Made by a program: the position numbers and the translations under genes. A stretch of 64,000 nt of DNA from Alphaproteobacteria bacterium (lineage in GTDB: Bacteria; Pseudomonadota; Alphaproteobacteria; Micropepsales; Micropepsaceae): positions 106,342 to 170,341 of the forward strand of contig JAJPHG010000035.1 in assembly GCA_021325375.1 (NCBI GenBank), given 5' to 3'. Positions 32,146 to 40,920 of this stretch are shown here, piece by piece. Within the stretch, counting starts at the first letter, position 1; each line of letters starts with the position of its first letter. The notes under the pieces are model-generated. The model saw only the letters and a list, made by a program, of their open reading frames with translations, ran no database searches and was not told the DNA's origin.

Positions 32146-33506
32146 AGGAAGTTGTATTCCTTGAACAGCGGGGCCATGTCGCCCTTCCACTCCCCATGGA
32201 AACGCCGCAGCAGCTCCTCGGCGCGCGTGTAGCCGCGATCCACGAGCTCGCGCAGCGGGTGGAGGAAGCCGTCCTCGGTCATGCCGGCCGAGTCCTGCGC
32301 CGCGCGGCGGATGAGGCCGGCCGACGAGATGTCCAGCATGCGCTTGGCGAGCGCGCCGACATTGGTGTTGCGGAACGGCGTGCTGAAGCCCTGCACCGGC
32401 ACGGCGCTGCGCATGGCCTGGCGCTCCTCCGCGCTCCAGTCCTTGACGAGATCCCACGCCGCGTCGAGCGCGGACTGGTCGTAGTAGATGCCCACCCAGA
32501 GCGCGGGCAATCCGCAGATGCGCCGCCAGCTTCCGCCGTCGGCGCCGCGCATCTCGAGGAACTTCTTGAGCCGCACCTCGGGGAAGATCGTCGTCAGATG
32601 ATCGGCCCAATCGGCCATCGTCGGCTCGATGTCCTTCACCTCGGGAATCTTGCGCGCGAGGAAGTCACGGAAGCTCTTGCCCGCGACGTCGATGTATTTG
32701 CCGTCGCGGTAGACGAAGTACATCGGCACGTCGAGCGCGTAGTCGACATAGCGCTCGAACGACATGCCGTCCTCGAACACCCAGGGCAGCATCCCGGCGC
32801 GGTCGTTGTCGACGTCGGTCCAGACCTGGCTGCGGTAGGAGAGGAAGCCGCTCGGCTTGCCCTCGCGGAACGGCGAATTGGCGAACAAGGCGGTCGCGAC
32901 CGGCTGCAGCGCCAGCCCAACGCGGAATTTCTTGACCATGTCGGCTTCCGACGAGAAGTCGAGGTTCACCTGCACCGTGCAGGTGCGGAACATCATCTCG
33001 TGGCCGTAGCCGCCGACCATCGGCATGTAGCGGCGCATGATCTTGTAGCGGCCCTTGGGCATCTGGTGGGTCTCGTCCATCGCCCAGTTGGGCGCGAAGC
33101 CCAGCCCGATCACGCCCGCGCCGATGTCGCCCGCGACCGCGCGCACCTGCTCGAGATGGGTGTTCACCTCGGCGCAGGTCTCGTGCACGGATTTCAGCGG
33201 CGCCCCGGACAGCTCGAACTGGCCGCCGGGCTCAAGGCTCAGCGATGCGGCGTCCTGGGCAAGGCCGATGATGTTCTCGCCTTCATTGACGTCCTGCCAG
33301 CCGAAGCGGCGCATGCCCTCGAGCAGGACGCGGATACCCGGCTTTCCCTCATAGGCAAGCGGCTTGCGGGTGCGCAGGTCGTAGACGAATTTCTCGTGCT
33401 CGGTGCCGATGCGCCACTGCTCCTTCGGCTTGGAGCCGTCGGAGAGATGGCGCACCAGATCGTCGCGCGAGTTTATCGGCCCGCCGGCGGATTGCGGTAT
33501 CGACAT
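32142..33506 (-). CDS. gshA: Glutamate-cysteine ligase (proteobacterial/plant type)
   Basis: 454 aa; WRIGTEHEKFVYD...SLEPGGQFELSGAPL...CTVQVNLDFSSEADMVKKFRVGLALQPVATALFANSPF. Confidence 0.93.
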   Translation of the reverse strand: MSIPQSAGGPINSRDDLVRHLSDGSKPKEQWRIGTEHEKFVYDLRTRKPLAYEGKPGIRVLLEGMRRFGWQDVNEGENIIGLAQDAASLSLEPGGQFELSGAPLKSVHETCAEVNTHLEQVRAVAGDIGAGVIGLGFAPNWAMDETHQMPKGRYKIMRRYMPMVGGYGHEMMFRTCTVQVNLDFSSEADMVKKFRVGLALQPVATALFANSPFREGKPSGFLSYRSQVWTDVDNDRAGMLPWVFEDGMSFERYVDYALDVPMYFVYRDGKYIDVAGKSFRDFLARKIPEVKDIEPTMADWADHLTTIFPEVRLKKFLEMRGADGGSWRRICGLPALWVGIYYDQSALDAAWDLVKDWSAEERQAMRSAVPVQGFSTPFRNTNVGALAKRMLDISSAGLIRRAAQDSAGMTEDGFLHPLRELVDRGYTRAEELLRRFHGEWKGDMAPLFKEYNFL

Positions 33507-33668
33507 TGCGAAGCGCCTCTCCTTGGAGCTGGCGGACGGCCCCCTCCCGGGGTGAATTTTGAACCGCCTGTTCAGCCGTCGGTTATGTAATGCCCGCGCC
33601 CGGTTCCGGCAAGGACGCGACTTTGTGATCGTGGGAAGGTCACCCCCGATGGCGTTCGATCCGGCTTA

Positions 33669-33690
33669 TGCTATAATTTGTACAGTACAA
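33669..33690 (+). promoter_or_regulatory. Extended -10 element (TGCTATAAT) abutting a perfect palindrome TTGTAC-A-GTACAA; candidate promoter/operator
   Basis: tgctataatTTGTACAGTACAAtcgaaggagaccgatatg; directly upstream of the CDS at 33706. Confidence 0.55.
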
Positions 33691-33705
33691 TCGAAGGAGA
33701 CCGAT

Positions 33706-34083
33706 ATGCAGTTTTTGCGGACCGGCGCCGTCCTCGCGGCGCTCACGGGCACCCTGATGCTGGGGGGGACGAGTGCCTGCCTGGCGGATTCGCCCGCGAA
33801 GATCGATCAGAGCAAGGCGGCCCTCACCGCCGATTATCCGGGCGACGCTCAGCTCCAGGGCGAACAAGGCGACGTGCTTCTCGACGTCGAGGTCGCGCCC
33901 AACGGACGTCCGGCGCGCATCCGCCTCGACAAGTCGAGCGGCTATCCGGACCTGGACAACGCCGCCCTGCAAACGGCCGCGAACTTCCGCTATGTGCCGG
34001 CGGTCTCCGGTGGCGATACCGAGACGACCTGGAAAAAGATCGTTATCCGCTACCAGCTGCCGCAAACCGGCAAGTCTCAGTGA
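33706..34083 (+). CDS. Periplasmic TonB C-terminal-domain protein (no long spacer), copy 1
   Basis: Signal peptide then GEQGDVLLDVEVAPNGRPARIRLDKSSGYPDLDNAALQTAANFRYVPA. Confidence 0.82.
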   Translation: MQFLRTGAVLAALTGTLMLGGTSACLADSPAKIDQSKAALTADYPGDAQLQGEQGDVLLDVEVAPNGRPARIRLDKSSGYPDLDNAALQTAANFRYVPAVSGGDTETTWKKIVIRYQLPQTGKSQ

Positions 34084-34112
34084 CGGTTTAGGCAACGCGA
34101 AGGTGGCATGAG

Positions 34113-34490
34113 ATGCGGCGGCTTGCGTTCGCGCTCCTACTGATGCTCGGCGGGATATCGCCCGGCCTCGCCGACACCATGGCGAAGATCGACCATGCCT
34201 ATCCCTCGCCGCCGCCGGTCTATCCGGACGCGGCCCAGGACAGGGGCGAGCAGGGCGACGTGCTCGTCGAAGTCCAGGTGGGCGCGAACGGCAGGCCGCG
34301 CAAGATCAGGCTGAAGCAGTCCAGCGGCTTCGACGACCTCGACAGCGCGGCGATCGAATCGGCGGCCAATTGGCGCTACATCCCCGCCATCGTCGACGGC
34401 GACACGTCCACGAGCTGGATGACGGTCAGGATCCACTACGGGCCGCCGCCGCTGCCCGCTCCCCCGCCTCCGGCACCCGCGCACAAATAG
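34113..34490 (+). CDS. Periplasmic TonB C-terminal-domain protein, copy 2
   Basis: Signal peptide then GEQGDVLVEVQVGANGRPRKIRLKQSSGFDDLDSAAIESAANWRYIPA. Confidence 0.84.
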   Translation: MRRLAFALLLMLGGISPGLADTMAKIDHAYPSPPPVYPDAAQDRGEQGDVLVEVQVGANGRPRKIRLKQSSGFDDLDSAAIESAANWRYIPAIVDGDTSTSWMTVRIHYGPPPLPAPPPPAPAHK

Positions 34491-35240
34491 CTACCCACGC
34501 TCTCCCACGAGCGCCTGCCAGATCGCGAGCGCCGCAAGCGCGGCCGTGTCGGCGCGCAGGATGCGCTCGCCCAGCGTGACGGGCACGACCTGGCGAAGCG
34601 CGCGCAGCCGGTCGCGCTCCACGGGATCGAAGCCGCCCTCCGGCCCGGTGAAGATCGCCCAGGGTCCCGGGGCGGCATCGCGCAGCGCCGTCGCGATGGC
34701 GGGCGCGTCGCCGACTTCGTCGCAGAACAGGATCTTGCGCTCCTCGGGCCACCCGCCGAGCAGGCGCTCGAGCTCGACCAGCTCGCGCGTCTCGGGCACG
34801 TCGGTGCGGCCGGATTGCTCGGCCGCCTCTATCGCATTGGCGCGCATGCGCTCGTGATTGACCCGCCGCGCGATGGTGCGACGGGTGAGCACCGGCTGCA
34901 GCACCCGCGCGCCGAGCTCGGTCGCCTTCTGCACGACATAATCGGCCGGCGTCTTCTTGATCGGCGCGAAGACGAGCCAGACGTCCGGCACGGCGCGCTG
35001 GGCAGCCGAGAGCGCCTCGCATTCGAGCACGCAGGCGCGCTTCTTCACCTCGACGATCCGCGCCCGCCATTCCCCGTCGCGCCCGTTGAACAGCGAGAGC
35101 CCGTCGCCCGCCTTCGCGCGCATCACGTTGACGAGATAATGCGCCTGCCCCTCATCCGCCTCGACGCGCAGGCCCGTGCCCAGCGACGCTTCGACATAGA
35201 GGCGCACGCCTCCACCGGGTTCCGTTAGCTCCTCGCCCAT
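34491..35240 (-). CDS. rsmE: 16S rRNA (uracil(1498)-N(3))-methyltransferase
   Basis: HYLVNVMRAKAGDGLSLFNGRDGEWRARI...KTPADYVVQKATELGARVLQPVLTRRTI...FTGPEGGFDPVERD...LGERILRADTAALAAL. Confidence 0.95.
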   Translation of the reverse strand: MGEELTEPGGGVRLYVEASLGTGLRVEADEGQAHYLVNVMRAKAGDGLSLFNGRDGEWRARIVEVKKRACVLECEALSAAQRAVPDVWLVFAPIKKTPADYVVQKATELGARVLQPVLTRRTIARRVNHERMRANAIEAAEQSGRTDVPETRELVELERLLGGWPEERKILFCDEVGDAPAIATALRDAAPGPWAIFTGPEGGFDPVERDRLRALRQVVPVTLGERILRADTAALAALAIWQALVGERG

Positions 35241-35257
35241 GACACACTTGATCCCGC

Positions 35258-36199
35258 ATGAGCGCCGAACCGCAAGCCCTAAAGCCCGCCGACGCCGTGA
35301 CCCATGACTGGGTCGCGCGGTTGCCGGCGCGCGTCCAGCCCTATCTGCGGCTCATGCGGCTCGACCGGCCGATCGGGACGTGGCTGCTGTTCTGGCCCTG
35401 CGCGCTGGGACTGCTGCTCGGCGCGACCGAGGGCGACAGGCCGTTCGAGGGCTTGCGCGACCTGTGGCTCCTTGTGCTCTTCGGCATCGGCAGCGTGGTG
35501 ATGCGCGGCGCGGGCTGCACCTATAACGACATCGTCGACCGCGACATCGACGTCAAGGTCGCACGCACACGCGGACGGCCGATCCCCTCCGGCGCGGTGA
35601 GCGTGCGCGACGCGTGGCTGTTCCTGGGCGCGCAATGCCTCATCGGCCTGCTGGTCCTGGTGCAGCTCAATCTCTTCGCCATCGAGCTCGGCCTGGCGTC
35701 GCTCGTCCTGGTCGCGGCCTATCCCTTCATGAAGCGCATCACGTGGTGGCCGCAGGCGTGGCTGGGCCTGACCTTCAATTGGGGGGCGCTGCTGGGCTTC
35801 GCGGCCGGGACCGGGATGATCGATGCCGCCGACGCGATGCTCTATGCGGGGCTGTTCTTCTGGACGCTCGGCTACGACACGATCTACGCCCACCAGGACA
35901 AGGACGACGACGCGCTGATCGGCGTGAAGTCGACCGCGCTGCTGCTGGGCGAGCGGTCGCGGAACTGGATCCTGGGCTTCTACGCGGCCGCCTTCACGCT
36001 CGTGCTCGCCGCCGGTTTCACCGAGCATGCGGGCTGGCCGTTCGTGGTGCTGATGCTGGCCGCGGGCGCGCATATGCTCTGGCAGGTCCACGCGCTCGAC
36101 ATCGACAGCCCGGAGCGCTGCCTCAAGCTCTTCCGCGCCAACCGCGACACCGGCGCGCTCATGGCGCTCGCGTTCTTCGCGGCCGGCTTCTTGAGCTAG
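35258..36199 (+). CDS. ubiA: 4-hydroxybenzoate polyprenyltransferase
   Basis: PYLRLMRLDRPIGTWLLFWPCALGLLLG...RGAGCTYNDIVDRDIDVKVARTRGRPIPSGAVS...YDTIYAHQDKDDDALIGVKSTALLLG. Confidence 0.95.
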   Translation: MSAEPQALKPADAVTHDWVARLPARVQPYLRLMRLDRPIGTWLLFWPCALGLLLGATEGDRPFEGLRDLWLLVLFGIGSVVMRGAGCTYNDIVDRDIDVKVARTRGRPIPSGAVSVRDAWLFLGAQCLIGLLVLVQLNLFAIELGLASLVLVAAYPFMKRITWWPQAWLGLTFNWGALLGFAAGTGMIDAADAMLYAGLFFWTLGYDTIYAHQDKDDDALIGVKSTALLLGERSRNWILGFYAAAFTLVLAAGFTEHAGWPFVVLMLAAGAHMLWQVHALDIDSPERCLKLFRANRDTGALMALAFFAAGFLS

Positions 36200-36930
36200 T
36201 CGTAGCCGAACGCCTCGTAGAACAGCCATTCGCGCTCGCGCACGCGCTGCCGCAACGCCGGCGCGACGTTGCCGGGGATGAGGCCTTCGATCTTGCGGCT
36301 GACGTTCTTCGCCGGAAGCGCCGCCATGAACGCGTCTTCCGCCGGCAGCGGAGCGCGAAAGCGCAGGCGATCCGCATGGCGCGCGAGGAAGGCGAACAGG
36401 TCGCGGCCGAGAGCTTCGATGCGCACATGCTCGCGCCAGATCCGCCGCCCGAACAGCGCGCGGATCGCGTCCCTCTCCTTGAACTTGTCGCGGCTCATCT
36501 TCTTGAGCGCGTTCGGCACGCTGATGTAAAGCAGGCGGAACGACAGCAGCCCGATGGTCTCGCACGGCGCGCAATCGACATAGCTGCGCTTGAGGGCAGC
36601 GGCGTTGCGCGGATCGAGCACGAATTCCAGCCAGCGCTCGAAGGCGGCGAGGCTCGGCGCGTAGAGGCTCTCGTGCCCGCTCCTGCATAGCCTGCCGTAG
36701 AGATTGCCTTCCTTCTCCATGGTGGCGAAATTGAACAGCGAGATGTAGAGCGACAAAGGCTCGCGCGCCGAGATGAAGGCGAGCTTGGAGCGGTCATAGC
36801 CCTCGCGCGGCCCGCCATGGGCGCTGCGGTCGACGAATTCCTCGTCGAGGATGTCCCTGAGCACCGCCTTGATCGTCGACGAGCCGGTCTTCTGGAGGTC
36901 GGCATAGGCGACGTTCTCGAATTCCTGCAC
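36196..36930 (-). CDS. Sulfotransferase-like protein
   Basis: FENVAYADLQKTGSSTIKAVLRDIL (PAPS 5'-PSB-like P-loop); AFISAREPLSLYISLFNFATMEKEGNLYGRL. Confidence 0.65.
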   Translation of the reverse strand: MQEFENVAYADLQKTGSSTIKAVLRDILDEEFVDRSAHGGPREGYDRSKLAFISAREPLSLYISLFNFATMEKEGNLYGRLCRSGHESLYAPSLAAFERWLEFVLDPRNAAALKRSYVDCAPCETIGLLSFRLLYISVPNALKKMSRDKFKERDAIRALFGRRIWREHVRIEALGRDLFAFLARHADRLRFRAPLPAEDAFMAALPAKNVSRKIEGLIPGNVAPALRQRVREREWLFYEAFGYD

Positions 36931-36998
36931 GGCAAGCTCCCCCAGCTACGCCCGCAATATCGCTGTTCCCCTGGAAAAACGCGAGCTATCATGGCGCC

Positions 36999-37952
36999 AT
37001 GAACGTCGAGCGCTTCGATCCGACGACCTGCTTCACGCCCGAGGAGATGGCGGCGGTGCGCGCGCGCTCGGACGTCACGGGACTGCTCTGCGTCGCCCAT
37101 GGCTGGATCGTGATCGGCTGCGCGATGGCGCTCTATGCGCTGTGGCCCAATCCGCTGACGTTCCTGGCCGCGGTCGTCATCATCGGCAGCCGCCAGCTCG
37201 GCCTCGCCATCCTGATGCACGATGCGGCGCATGGCGTCTTGATGCGCACGCATTGGCTAAACGAATGGGTGAGCCAGTGGTTCTGCGCCTATCCCGTCGG
37301 CGCCGACACGATCTCCTACCGCCACTATCACCTGAAGCACCACCGCTCGACGCAGCAGCCGGACGATCCCGATCTCGGACTGTCTGCGCCGTTCCCGATC
37401 ACGCGCGCGAGCTATCGCCGCAAGTTCATCCGCGACATCACCGGCCAGACCGGCTTCAAGCAGCGCAAGTTCCAGTTCCAGCGCGCCTGGGGCGAGAAGG
37501 GCCTGACCTTCGCGCAGCACGTCTCGAGCTTCTGGAACAAGCTCGGCGGTGTGTTGACCACGAATTTCATCCTGCTCGCGATCCTCACCGCGCTCGGCAA
37601 GCCGCACTACTACCTGATGTTCTGGCTGCTCCCGAACATGACCTGGCAGATGGTCATCACGCGCATCCGCAACATCGCCGAGCATGCCGTGGTGCCCGAC
37701 AACAACGACGTGTTCCGCAACGCGCGCACGACCTATGCCTCATGGTGGGTGCGCGCGCTGATCGCGCCCTATTGGGTCAACTATCACGTCGACCATCACC
37801 TGCTGTTCTACGTGCCCTGCTACAACCTGCCCCGGCTGCACGGCATGCTGCTGGCCAAGGGTTTCGGCGAGCGCCTGGAGATCCGCGCGAACTACCGCGA
37901 CGTTCTCACCCAGGCGATGTCGAAGCCGGAGCCGGCGCCTCAGCCGGCTTGA
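36999..37952 (+). CDS. Fatty acid desaturase family protein
   Basis: His boxes HDAAHG, HLKHHRSTQQ, HVDHHLLFYVPCYNLPRLH. Confidence 0.93.
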   Translation: MNVERFDPTTCFTPEEMAAVRARSDVTGLLCVAHGWIVIGCAMALYALWPNPLTFLAAVVIIGSRQLGLAILMHDAAHGVLMRTHWLNEWVSQWFCAYPVGADTISYRHYHLKHHRSTQQPDDPDLGLSAPFPITRASYRRKFIRDITGQTGFKQRKFQFQRAWGEKGLTFAQHVSSFWNKLGGVLTTNFILLAILTALGKPHYYLMFWLLPNMTWQMVITRIRNIAEHAVVPDNNDVFRNARTTYASWWVRALIAPYWVNYHVDHHLLFYVPCYNLPRLHGMLLAKGFGERLEIRANYRDVLTQAMSKPEPAPQPA

Positions 37953-38661
37953 CGCGTGCGCCGCCGCGCAGGAACGACGCGACCAGCAGCAGCGCCATCA
38001 ATCCCAGAAGCGTGCGGAACAGGAACACGAAATGGGTGAAGAGCGCGCTGTGGGGATTGTTGGTGAGCGCGCCGATATGCCAGTCATAGACCTCCGGCGC
38101 GTCGAGCAGCACCGCGCCCGCGATCTGGTCGAGGGTGAAGAGCTCGACGTCGCTCATGCCGATCCCGGCATTGGTCCTGGACTGGAACATCTGCCCGTCG
38201 GGCACCGCGCGCGCGAAGCTGAGCGAGACGCCCGCGAAAGCGAGCACCAGGAACACCATGCCCGCGAACAGGATGATGCGCCCGGCGGCGATCTGGTACC
38301 GCGACGACTGCTCCTCTTCCCGCAGCGCGCTCAGCACGGACTCGCGCGACTCGTCGGAGAGGCCGGCGCGGTCAGCGAGGTGACGCGCCAGGCGCTTCTC
38401 GTCGACATGGCCGCCGTCGCGCATCGCGGGCAGCATCAGGATCAGGCCCGCCGCGAGCACGGTGAGCGCGTTCGCCAGCAGCACCAGCGCGAAGAACACC
38501 CAATAGCCCGACGAGTTCACGCCCGCGCCGAACTGGCCCGGCAGCACGCGCGCCAGCCACGGATGCTCGCTCGTCATCGAGGTGACGAGCATCAGGAACA
38601 TCACCGTGTTGACCGCGACAAAGACGAGGAGAAGCTGTATCCCCGTGAAACGCCTGGACAT
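37906..38661 (-). CDS. Hypothetical multi-pass membrane protein
   Basis: From MSRRFTGIQLLLVFVAVNTVMFLMLVTSM; several TM segments; 3' end overlaps the desaturase gene. Confidence 0.65.
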   Translation of the reverse strand: MSRRFTGIQLLLVFVAVNTVMFLMLVTSMTSEHPWLARVLPGQFGAGVNSSGYWVFFALVLLANALTVLAAGLILMLPAMRDGGHVDEKRLARHLADRAGLSDESRESVLSALREEEQSSRYQIAAGRIILFAGMVFLVLAFAGVSLSFARAVPDGQMFQSRTNAGIGMSDVELFTLDQIAGAVLLDAPEVYDWHIGALTNNPHSALFTHFVFLFRTLLGLMALLLVASFLRGGARVKPAEAPAPASTSPG

Positions 38662-38737
38662 GCCCCACCCCACCGCTTCTTTGCGGCCAGTATAGGACGG
38701 ATTATGGCCGGATTGCATCCCGGGCCGAGATGAGCGC

Positions 38738-39367
38738 ATGGAGCCCAAATCCTTCATCCTCGAAAACACCGCACTCACGGCACCACCGCTGGTGCCGGAG
38801 ATCAGGCTGCATCTCGCCACCGAGGTCGTGCCCCTGTGGCGCAAGACCGAGGAGGAGCTCGAGGCCGAGGGTGTGCCGCCGCCCTATTGGGCCTTCGCCT
38901 GGGCGGGCGGCCAGGCGCTGGCGCGCTACGTGCTCGACCATCCCGATATCGTGCGCGGTAAAAACGTGCTCGATTTCGGCTCCGGCTCCGGACTGGTGGC
39001 CATCGCGGCGAAGCAAGCAGGCGCCGCGCGCGTGCTCGCCGCCGACATCGACGCCTTCGCCGCGGCGGCGATCGAACTCAACGCGCAGGCGAACGATGTC
39101 GCGATCGACGTCACGCGCGACGACGTGATCGGCCGCGCGGGCGCCTGGCAGAGCGTTCTCGTCGGCGACATGTGCTACGAGCGTCCGCTTGCCGAGCGTC
39201 TGATTGCCTGGCTCAAAGCGTTGGGCGCGCCCGTGCTTCTCGGCGATCCCGGCCGCTCCTATTTCCCGAAATCCGGCATCGAGAAGCTCGCGACCTTCCG
39301 CGTCCAGACCACGCGCGAGCTGGAGGACCGGGAAATCCGCGAGACCGGCGTCTACAGGTTGTGCTAG
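38738..39367 (+). CDS. Class I SAM-dependent methyltransferase, ETF-beta lysine methyltransferase (METTL20)-like
   Basis: PPPYWAFAWAGGQALARYVLDHPDIVRGKNVLDFGSGSGLVAIAAKQAGAARVLAADID...VLLGDPGRSYFPKSGIEKLATFRVQTTRELEDREIRETGVYRL. Confidence 0.88.
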   Translation: MEPKSFILENTALTAPPLVPEIRLHLATEVVPLWRKTEEELEAEGVPPPYWAFAWAGGQALARYVLDHPDIVRGKNVLDFGSGSGLVAIAAKQAGAARVLAADIDAFAAAAIELNAQANDVAIDVTRDDVIGRAGAWQSVLVGDMCYERPLAERLIAWLKALGAPVLLGDPGRSYFPKSGIEKLATFRVQTTRELEDREIRETGVYRLC

Positions 39368-39397
39368 CCTGGCGGCGCTTTCCATCATGAGGGTGCG

Positions 39398-40741
39398 ATG
39401 CGCGGCGGATATCGAAGCTGGATGAGAGGGGCCGGCGCGCTCGCGGCCTGTGCCGCTCTGACGTTCGCAAGCGGCGCATCCGCCTACACCATGAAAACGC
39501 TCTACAGCTTCTGTTCGCAAGACCGTTGCGCCGACGGTATCGCGCCCAACGCGCTGACGATGGATCAAGCGGGGAATCTCTACGGCTCCGCCTCCGAGGG
39601 CGGAGAGCGCGGGGGCAAAGGTGTGATCTTCGAGCTGATCCCCAATGCCGACAAAAGCGCGTGGACCTATGAGGTCCTGTACCGGTTCTGCAAGGGCTGC
39701 ATATTCCGCCCCGGGGGCAAGCTCGTGCTCGACACCGCCGGCAATCTCTACGGCGCGACGCAGTGGGGTGGTCGCACGCAAGGCGCCGTCTTCGAACTGT
39801 CGCCGAATGCCGGGCGCACGAGTTGGACTCTCACGCAGCTGCATTCCTTCAAATTCTGCAGAAGATCCGGATGCGTGAACAATGGATATGAGAGCCAGGT
39901 AAACGCGTTGGCCTATGCGGGCTCGGCCACGGGCGCTCTTTATGACGGGACGTCGCCGCTTTATGGGACGACCGCTCTCGGCGGCAACAGCCAGGCCGGC
40001 TTCGTGTTCCAGCTCACGCCGAAGGACGGCCGGTTCCACTATCGCGACATATACGATTTCTGCCCGGCGCCCGGCTGCGATGGCGGCGGCGTATCCTATG
40101 CGCCCGTTTACGTCGATCCTCGCGGAAACCTGTTCGTCACCACGGTCGCCTACGGCGCGGGCAATGGCGGCGGCATCATCGAGCTTGCGCCTGGCCCGCA
40201 TGGCACGTTCACCGCGACCACGCGTCATTCGTTCTGCACGCCGTTCGATTGCCCTGACGGAAAATATCCCACGGCGGATCCGATCCCCGATGCGCAGGGC
40301 AACCTCTACGGCACCACGGTGCTGGGCGGCTTCAACAACCAGGGCGTCGTCTACGAGCTCGCGCCCGACGGCGCGCAGTCGCAGTACACCATGCTGTACA
40401 GCTTCTGCCCGAACGACGTCTGCGATGACGGCCGCTGGCCCAGCGACGGTCGGCTTGCGGCGGATTCCGCGGGCAATCTTTTCGGCACGACGCGATGGGG
40501 CGGCATTCATCACAACGACCCCGTCGCCTCCGGCGGCGGGACCGTGTTCGAGTTCAACGGCACGCACCAGACGCTCTATAACTTCTGCGCCGCGACGGAC
40601 TGCAGCGACGGCCAGGAACCGACCGGCGGCCTCGTGATGGGTGCGCAGGGCAATCTCTTCGGCACGACCCATTCCGGCGGCCGGAGGAACGCAAGGAAGG
40701 CGCCCGACGGAGCGGGCACGATCTTCGAACTGTCGCCATGA
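39398..40741 (+). CDS. Secreted seven-repeat Gloeo_Verruco-type protein with seven Cys pairs (paralog 1)
   Basis: Signal peptide; repeats LYSFCSQDRCADG, LYRFCKGC, FKFCRRSGC, IYDFCPAPGCDGG, RHSFCTPFDCPDG, LYSFCPNDVCDDG, LYNFCAATDCSDG, each followed by GNLYGTTxxGG..GxVFEL. Confidence 0.88.
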   Translation: MRGGYRSWMRGAGALAACAALTFASGASAYTMKTLYSFCSQDRCADGIAPNALTMDQAGNLYGSASEGGERGGKGVIFELIPNADKSAWTYEVLYRFCKGCIFRPGGKLVLDTAGNLYGATQWGGRTQGAVFELSPNAGRTSWTLTQLHSFKFCRRSGCVNNGYESQVNALAYAGSATGALYDGTSPLYGTTALGGNSQAGFVFQLTPKDGRFHYRDIYDFCPAPGCDGGGVSYAPVYVDPRGNLFVTTVAYGAGNGGGIIELAPGPHGTFTATTRHSFCTPFDCPDGKYPTADPIPDAQGNLYGTTVLGGFNNQGVVYELAPDGAQSQYTMLYSFCPNDVCDDGRWPSDGRLAADSAGNLFGTTRWGGIHHNDPVASGGGTVFEFNGTHQTLYNFCAATDCSDGQEPTGGLVMGAQGNLFGTTHSGGRRNARKAPDGAGTIFELSP

Positions 40742-40881
40742 GGACGGCCGGCACGATCGATGTCGCGGACGCATGGCCCGTGATCCCGATCAGCGGCACC
40801 ACGCGCGAGCGTGAAGACCGGGAAATCCGCGAGACCAGCGTCTATCGGCTGACAAGATTTCAGGGCGAAGAAGCCCTATAG
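40738..40881 (+). pseudogene. Remnant carrying a copy of the methyltransferase 3' end (47 aa ORF)
   Basis: MRTAGTIDVADAWPVIPISGTTREREDREIRETSVYRLTRFQGEEAL; TTREREDREIRETSVYRL matches TTRELEDREIRETGVYRL of the gene at 38738-39367. Over 54 nt the DNA differs at about 7 positions. Confidence 0.72.
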
Positions 40882-40920
40882 TACAAGCGCGGATCTGCGG
40901 TGTTCTGGAAGGGATCGGAC

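Noticed and set aside
36196-36930. Part of a surface polysaccharide cluster based on sulfotransferase-like gene
   Set aside because: No glycosyltransferases or exporters adjacent; the gene appears isolated between ubiA and a desaturase.
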